DNA of 9,676 nt from Gammaproteobacteria bacterium. Lineage in GTDB: Bacteria; Pseudomonadota; Gammaproteobacteria; Steroidobacterales; Steroidobacteraceae. The stretch covers positions 1 to 9,676 of the forward strand of contig JASHVF010000386.1 in assembly GCA_030039615.1 (NCBI GenBank), given 5' to 3'. Positions 5,684 to 9,676 of this stretch are shown one piece after another (the stretch's first letter is position 1; every line of letters begins with the position of its first letter). The notes under the pieces were generated by a model. That model ran no database searches, had not been told where the DNA came from, and saw nothing but the letters and a program-made list of their open reading frames with translations. The translations under genes were made by a program, and so were the position numbers.

Positions 5684-8131
5684 ATGAAACACCCGCTGAT
5701 TGTTCCCGAGAAGCGTGGCCGCCGCAGCCCCCCTCGATTGGCCGGGCCCGCCGTCATCAGCGCGTCGCTGCTTGCGTGGGCAGGCGGCGCGCGCGGCACC
5801 GAGGCCGCCGACGGCGCGGATTCACAGAACGCTCCCCAGCCACTGCAGCAGGTGGTCGTCACGGCCACTCCCCTGCCGGGCGCCGCGATCGACATCGACA
5901 AGATCCCGGGCAACGTGCAGATCCTGTCGGCGTCTGACCTGACGCGACAGGGCTCGGCCAGCCTCACCACGGCGCTCAACTCCAACCTGAGCAGCATCAG
6001 CATCAACGACGACGCCGACGATCCGTTCCAGCCGGACATCCTCTACCGCGGCTTCGAGGCCTCGCCGGTGCTCGGCACTCCGCAGGGCCTGGCGGTCTAC
6101 CAGAATGGCGTACGCATCAACGAGGCTTTCGGGGACACGGTCAACTGGGACCTGTTTCCCGACGTCGCCATCGACCAGGTCGAGCTGGTCAGCGCGAGCC
6201 CGCTCTATGGGCTCAACGCTCTCGGCGGCGCGATCTCCGTCACCATGAAAAACGGCTTCACCTACCAGGGCTCGGAGGTGGAGCTCTCGGGCGGCTCATA
6301 CGGCCAGCATTCGGCGGTCGCGCAGTTCGGCGTCAACTCCGGCCCGTTCGGCTTCTATGTCGCCGGCCGCGCGCTCGACTGGGACGGCTGGCGCGAGTTC
6401 TCGCAGGACCGGATTCGCACTCTTTATACCGCGGCCAGCTGGCACACCGGGTTGCTGACGCTCGATCTGAGCTATACGGGCGCACAGAACATCCTCAACG
6501 GCCAGGGTCCGGCTCCGGTGCAGGAGCTGGCGGTGAGCCGCTCGCTGGTGTTCACCGGGCCGCAGAACAACGTCAACGATCTCGGTTTCCTGACGCTGAA
6601 CGCCGCCATGAAGCTGAGCTCGGCCTGGTCGCTGCAGGGAGTCGCCTACTACCGCCACTACTCGCAGAACGTTGCCAACGGCAATACCACCGACTACGAG
6701 GCGTGCCAGAACACGCCCGGCATCCTCTGCCAGCCCGACGGCGTCACACCGCTGACGAATGCGGCCGGACAGACCCTGCCGGATATCTCCGACGGCGGCA
6801 CCGTCTACATCGGCGAGAACGATATCGAGCGAATCTGGGCGTATGGCCGCGGCGTCGCGATCCAGGCGAGCATGGACGATACGATCCTCGGATTCGAGAA
6901 CCAGCTGAGCCTTGGCGCCGCGGTCGACTATGCACTGACGAGCTACTGGACCGCGGCGCAGATCGGCGTCATCAACTCGCAGCTGCTGGTGGAGCCCTCC
7001 AACCTGTTCGTCTATACGCCGGAGAACTCACCCGCGGCGATCGCCAATGGCGACCCCACTCCGGTCGATGTCGACGCAGTCGACCGCAACCGCAGCGTGT
7101 ATCTCACCGACACCTTCAACGCCACGCCGGATCTGGCCTTGACCGCGAGCGGACGCTACAACATCGCCGACATCGATCTCGAGGATCAGCTCGGCACCAA
7201 CCTCGACGGCAGCAATCGCTTCGTGCACTTCAACCCGGCCGTCGGCGCCACCTGGAAGCTCATCCCGGGCATGACCGCTTACGGCGGCTGGTCCACCAAC
7301 ACGCGCACGCCGACGGCGAGCGAGATCGAATGCTCCAATCCCCTCACCCCGTGCCTGCTGCCGACCAACCTGGCGGGCGACCCGCCGAATCTCCGTCAGG
7401 TCGTCTCGCACACCTCGGAGCTGGGACTGCGGGGCAAGCTGGCGCTGCCGCCGGGCGCGCCCGGCGAGCTCACCTGGAACGCGAGTGTGTTCCGCACGCT
7501 GCTGCACGACGACATCTACGGCATCGCGACCTCCGTCAGCCAGGGATTCTTCCAGAACATCGGCGATACGCGCCGCCAGGGCATCGAGCTCGGGCTCGGC
7601 TACCACGCCGAACGCTGGTCGGCCTTCCTCAACTACAGCCTGGTGCAGGCGACCTTCCAATCGGCACTCGTGGTTCCATCGCCGTCCAATCCCTTCCAGA
7701 ACGCGGCCGGCAACATCCAGGTCGAGCCCGGCGACCGCCTGCCCGGTATCCCGGAGCATCGGGTGAAGCTCGGACTCGACTACGCCATCACCTCCGACTG
7801 GACGGTGGGCAGCACCCTGAACTACACGAGCAGCGTCTACTACGTGGGCGATGAGGCCAATCTGCTCGCCCCCATACCCGGCTATACGACGGTCAATCTG
7901 CACTCGAAGTGGCGGCCGGCGCCGCACTTCGAGCTATTCGCCTCGATCGACAATCTGCTCAACCGCAAGTACGCGACCTGGGGCATCCTCAGCGACCCCA
8001 CGGGCATCGGCACGCCGGGAGTGCCGGTCAACGCGGTCACCAACGGTCCCGGCGTGAACAACCGCTTCCTGAGCCCGGCGGCGCCCTTTGAGGCCTTCGT
8101 GGGCGTACGCCTGTTATTCGGCTCGCCGTAA
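5684..8131 (+). CDS. TonB-dependent outer-membrane receptor
   Basis: 815 residues. The N-terminus has a basic region followed by a hydrophobic signal (about 20-37, PAVISASLLAWAGG). A TonB box reads VVVTAT (57-62), and a plug domain follows (about 68-190: IPGNVQILSASDL, ILYRGFEASP, LAVYQNGVRINEAFGD, VELVSASPLYGLNALGGAIS). The remainder is a beta-barrel with alternating aromatic strands and typical late motifs (FFQNIGDTRRQGIELGLGY, LPGIPEHRVKLGLDY, FASIDNLLNRKYATWG). It should import a scarce ligand across the outer membrane using TonB energy. Two close Cys pairs, C341/C349 and C550/C557, sit in probable surface loops. The chain ends LLFGSP, so the usual terminal aromatic is three residues in (F812). 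It diverges from the kinase operon. The ligand is unknown: siderophore, metal complex, PQQ or other. Family is certain. Confidence 0.95.
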   Translation: MKHPLIVPEKRGRRSPPRLAGPAVISASLLAWAGGARGTEAADGADSQNAPQPLQQVVVTATPLPGAAIDIDKIPGNVQILSASDLTRQGSASLTTALNSNLSSISINDDADDPFQPDILYRGFEASPVLGTPQGLAVYQNGVRINEAFGDTVNWDLFPDVAIDQVELVSASPLYGLNALGGAISVTMKNGFTYQGSEVELSGGSYGQHSAVAQFGVNSGPFGFYVAGRALDWDGWREFSQDRIRTLYTAASWHTGLLTLDLSYTGAQNILNGQGPAPVQELAVSRSLVFTGPQNNVNDLGFLTLNAAMKLSSAWSLQGVAYYRHYSQNVANGNTTDYEACQNTPGILCQPDGVTPLTNAAGQTLPDISDGGTVYIGENDIERIWAYGRGVAIQASMDDTILGFENQLSLGAAVDYALTSYWTAAQIGVINSQLLVEPSNLFVYTPENSPAAIANGDPTPVDVDAVDRNRSVYLTDTFNATPDLALTASGRYNIADIDLEDQLGTNLDGSNRFVHFNPAVGATWKLIPGMTAYGGWSTNTRTPTASEIECSNPLTPCLLPTNLAGDPPNLRQVVSHTSELGLRGKLALPPGAPGELTWNASVFRTLLHDDIYGIATSVSQGFFQNIGDTRRQGIELGLGYHAERWSAFLNYSLVQATFQSALVVPSPSNPFQNAAGNIQVEPGDRLPGIPEHRVKLGLDYAITSDWTVGSTLNYTSSVYYVGDEANLLAPIPGYTTVNLHSKWRPAPHFELFASIDNLLNRKYATWGILSDPTGIGTPGVPVNAVTNGPGVNNRFLSPAAPFEAFVGVRLLFGSP

Positions 8132-8204
8132 CGGACCGCGCACCGCCGAGCCCAAGGTAGCCGCCGACAGCGCTGCGCCGCAGGGGTAACATTGCGGCAC
8201 GTCC

Positions 8205-9284
8205 ATGCAGCGCATTGCCAGAACACCCGCCAGCGTTGCCTCGCCCCTGGCGCGCGCCGCGCTCAGCGCCCTGCTGAGCGCTCTCTGCAGCGCCGCGCCC
8301 GCCGATCCCGCCGCGCAATCGCCCGCCGTACAGTTCGACGGCCAATGCGTGGAAGGTCTCGCCGAGGGCCGTCACCTCGAAACCAACTGCGCGCTCACCT
8401 GGACCGACAAGGACGGCAAGGTCTACTGCTTCAGCAACGAGGCGGCCAAGCTGACCTTCCTGCGGAATCCGCAGGCCAACCTCGCGAAAGCGCGCGACTT
8501 CATGGCCGCCAGCACGGTGCAATCGACCGAGGAGGCCATGCAGAACTTCTCGAGCGGCGATGCCGAGAGCGTCGTGAAGGGCGTGATCGAGGCGAACCTC
8601 AAGGCCAACGGCGGCCTGTTCGCGCTCGAGGATCCCCTCGACGGTGCGCGCCTGAAGCTCGCCTTCGACGGCATCGACTTCACGCGCACCATCGACGGCT
8701 ACGGCTTCTTCCCGGACGTGAAGTTCCACGACCCGGCCGACGCGAACAAGCGCTGGCTCGTCGACTTCTGGGTGGCGCCGGCCGGCGGCATCCTCAAGGT
8801 GCAGGAAACCCGCATCTACAAGGCGCCGCTGCAGAGCGAGGGCAAGTGGCTGCTGATGGCGCGCGATCCGATCCCGTGGTGGTGGATTCCCGCTTCCGAG
8901 CACCCCGGACACCTCGCCGTGAAGCGAGGCTGGGAGGTGATGTCGGCCGTTGAGCAGGGCGCCCTCAGGGCGCAGGCGCAGAACAACGGCATCTTCAGGC
9001 TCAAGGACGACAAGACCGGCAAGGTGCTGGAGCTCGAGTTCGTCGATACCCACCAGCCGATCCGCCAGCTCGACAACGGGGAGTACTTCGCCTGCACCGA
9101 CTTTCGCGCTGCCGGCACCAAGGATCAGATCTACGACATCGATTTCTGGGTGGTCGACCGCAACGGCACCATGACCGTCGAGAAGACCCGCGTGCACAAG
9201 GTGCCCGAGCTCAAGGACGGACAATGGGTCCAGGTGCCGCGCTACGACTGGAAGGAGCTCGGCAGCTCCCACGTCGTGCCTTAG
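8205..9284 (+). CDS. Secreted protein with YHS-like domain and two copies of an unrecognised domain
   Basis: 359 residues, no product recognised. The N-terminus looks like a signal peptide (about 1-35, core ARAALSALLSALCSAAPA). Residues 43-98 resemble a YHS domain (NCALTWTDKDGKVYCFSNEA, then FLRNPQANL), with cysteines at 48, 62 and 75, but not the usual C-x3-C spacing. Two homologous segments follow, about 134-222 and 258-348, sharing NG-x-F-x-L-x-D, an LxLxF strand, GYFF/EYFA, DFWV, TRI/V-[YH]-K-[AV]-P and a G-[KQ]-W element. The first is followed by a Trp-rich stretch (PIPWWWIPASEHPGH). It starts 73 nt after the receptor stop and may be co-transcribed, though an AGGGG tract lies too far (18 nt) upstream of the ATG to be a good ribosome site. 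Likely periplasmic; metal, heme or ligand binding is possible but unproven. Confidence 0.85.
   Translation: MQRIARTPASVASPLARAALSALLSALCSAAPADPAAQSPAVQFDGQCVEGLAEGRHLETNCALTWTDKDGKVYCFSNEAAKLTFLRNPQANLAKARDFMAASTVQSTEEAMQNFSSGDAESVVKGVIEANLKANGGLFALEDPLDGARLKLAFDGIDFTRTIDGYGFFPDVKFHDPADANKRWLVDFWVAPAGGILKVQETRIYKAPLQSEGKWLLMARDPIPWWWIPASEHPGHLAVKRGWEVMSAVEQGALRAQAQNNGIFRLKDDKTGKVLELEFVDTHQPIRQLDNGEYFACTDFRAAGTKDQIYDIDFWVVDRNGTMTVEKTRVHKVPELKDGQWVQVPRYDWKELGSSHVVP
8604..9245 (+). repeat. Protein-level tandem duplication inside the 359-residue secreted protein
   Basis: Codons 134-222 (8604-8870) and about 259-347 (8979-9245) encode two diverged copies of one domain of about 90 residues. Aligned pieces are GGLFALEDPLDGARLKLAF with NGIFRLKDDKTGKVLELEF, TIDGYGFFPDVKF with QLDNGEYFACTDF, and VDFWVAPAGGILKVQETRI with IDFWVVDRNGTMTVEKTRV. 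The copies are clearly different at the amino-acid level, so the duplication looks old. Confidence 0.8.
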
Positions 9285-9655
9285 CGGGAGCCGCCTCCCA
9301 GACGCCTCCACTCCGCCTCGGCCTGACGCAAATAGCTGCGCGGTGCGTCGAGAAACGTCACCAGTGACGTCGCGGTCGAGAAGCAGTAGAGCCTGCCTGC
9401 GTCCGGATCGATCCAGTTGATGGAGCAGTCCGCCGGGATGCGGACGCCGGCGGCCAGCCCGAGCGGGTCGTCGTTGCCGAACTCGCCGTGCATGACGCCC
9501 GCGGGGGGCACGACTGCCTTCCAGATCCCGGTGGTGGCGGCAGCCGCGGCCGGATCGCCCGGCGCCGGGAACGCTGCTGCCATGCAGGCGGCCGCGAACA
9601 GCGTCGGCAGCTGCGACGCGCAGCGCTGCGAGATCGCCTTCATCGTGCGAGTCAT
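9281..9655 (-). CDS. Small secreted YHS-like protein
   Basis: 124 residues, not assigned to a named family. The N-terminus is a probable signal sequence (hydrophobic ASQLPTLFAAACMAAAF, about 13-29); Cys24 in AAAC is a poor lipobox. Residues 57-115 form one YHS-like domain (GLAAGVRIPADCSINWID, GRLYCFSTATSLVTFLDAP, YLRQAE) that aligns with residues 43-98 of the convergent 359-residue protein, including Cys77, Trp81, the YCFS motif with Cys91, FL and a following Pro. The ATG at 9655 is supported by GGGGAG 7 nt upstream; an in-frame ATG at 9643 has no such site. Its TAA overlaps the neighbour's TAG on the other strand. It is probably periplasmic, and its upstream partners lie beyond the window. 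Metal or cofactor binding is inferred only from the YHS resemblance. Confidence 0.8.
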   Translation of the reverse strand: MTRTMKAISQRCASQLPTLFAAACMAAAFPAPGDPAAAAATTGIWKAVVPPAGVMHGEFGNDDPLGLAAGVRIPADCSINWIDPDAGRLYCFSTATSLVTFLDAPRSYLRQAEAEWRRLGGGSR

Positions 9656-9662
9656 GCAACTA

Positions 9663-9668
9663 CTCCCC
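9663..9668 (-). promoter_or_regulatory. Ribosome binding site of the small YHS-like gene
   Basis: GGGGAG on the minus strand, 7 nt before the ATG at 9655. Its presence decides between the two nearby in-frame ATGs (9655 and 9643) in favour of the first. Confidence 0.65.
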
Positions 9669-9676
9669 AGGGACTG

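Noticed and set aside
8174..8184. Palindrome CTGCGCCGCAG between the receptor and the 359-residue gene
   Set aside because: Only 11 bases with no room for a hairpin loop at full pairing and no following T run; expected by chance in GC-rich sequence.
8037..9659. Minus-strand open frame of 540 codons over the 359-residue gene
   Set aside because: It shadows the receptor end, the YHS-like plus gene and the small minus gene in another frame. The plus frame shows a signal peptide, YHS-like motifs and internal repeats; this one shows none.

Overview
The window is GC-rich and densely coded, with mostly short gaps. Gene content points to a Gram-negative proteobacterium, probably gamma or beta: a TonB-dependent outer-membrane receptor, secreted c-type cytochrome and beta-propeller proteins, and an AspC/PhhC-like aminotransferase. 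The exact taxon cannot be fixed from the sequence alone. I saw no tRNA, rRNA, CRISPR array, insertion sequence or transposase. No stretch over 300 bases lacks a gene; the longest gap is 144 bases, at 5540-5683.

Layout. Positions 1-5539 all read on the minus strand. In transcription order the genes are a NarL-type histidine kinase, its response regulator (4-nt ATGA overlap), a secreted YVTN beta-propeller protein (12 nt later), and a secreted diheme cytochrome c with a C-terminal chitobiase-like domain (28 nt later). After 79 nt comes an aromatic/aspartate aminotransferase, followed one base later by the start of a cut-off gene that may be PutA. On the plus strand, diverging from the kinase, lie a TonB-dependent receptor (5684-8131) and a secreted protein with a YHS-like domain and two copies of an unrecognised domain (8205-9284). 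A small secreted YHS-like protein (9281-9655, minus) converges on the latter, with overlapping stop codons.

How the genes may work together. The kinase, regulator, propeller and cytochrome look like one operon, sharing a 144-bp divergent control region with the receptor. YVTN propellers of this type and small NarL-type two-component pairs are known around PQQ-dependent alcohol oxidation. A divergent TonB receptor next to a YVTN propeller also recalls E. coli yncD (PQQ receptor, also called PqqU) and yncE. My inference is a regulated envelope module that takes up a redox cofactor or metal, or a substrate, and links it to periplasmic electron transfer. No quinoprotein dehydrogenase is present, so the ligand is open. 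The two YHS-like proteins are the least described part of the window.
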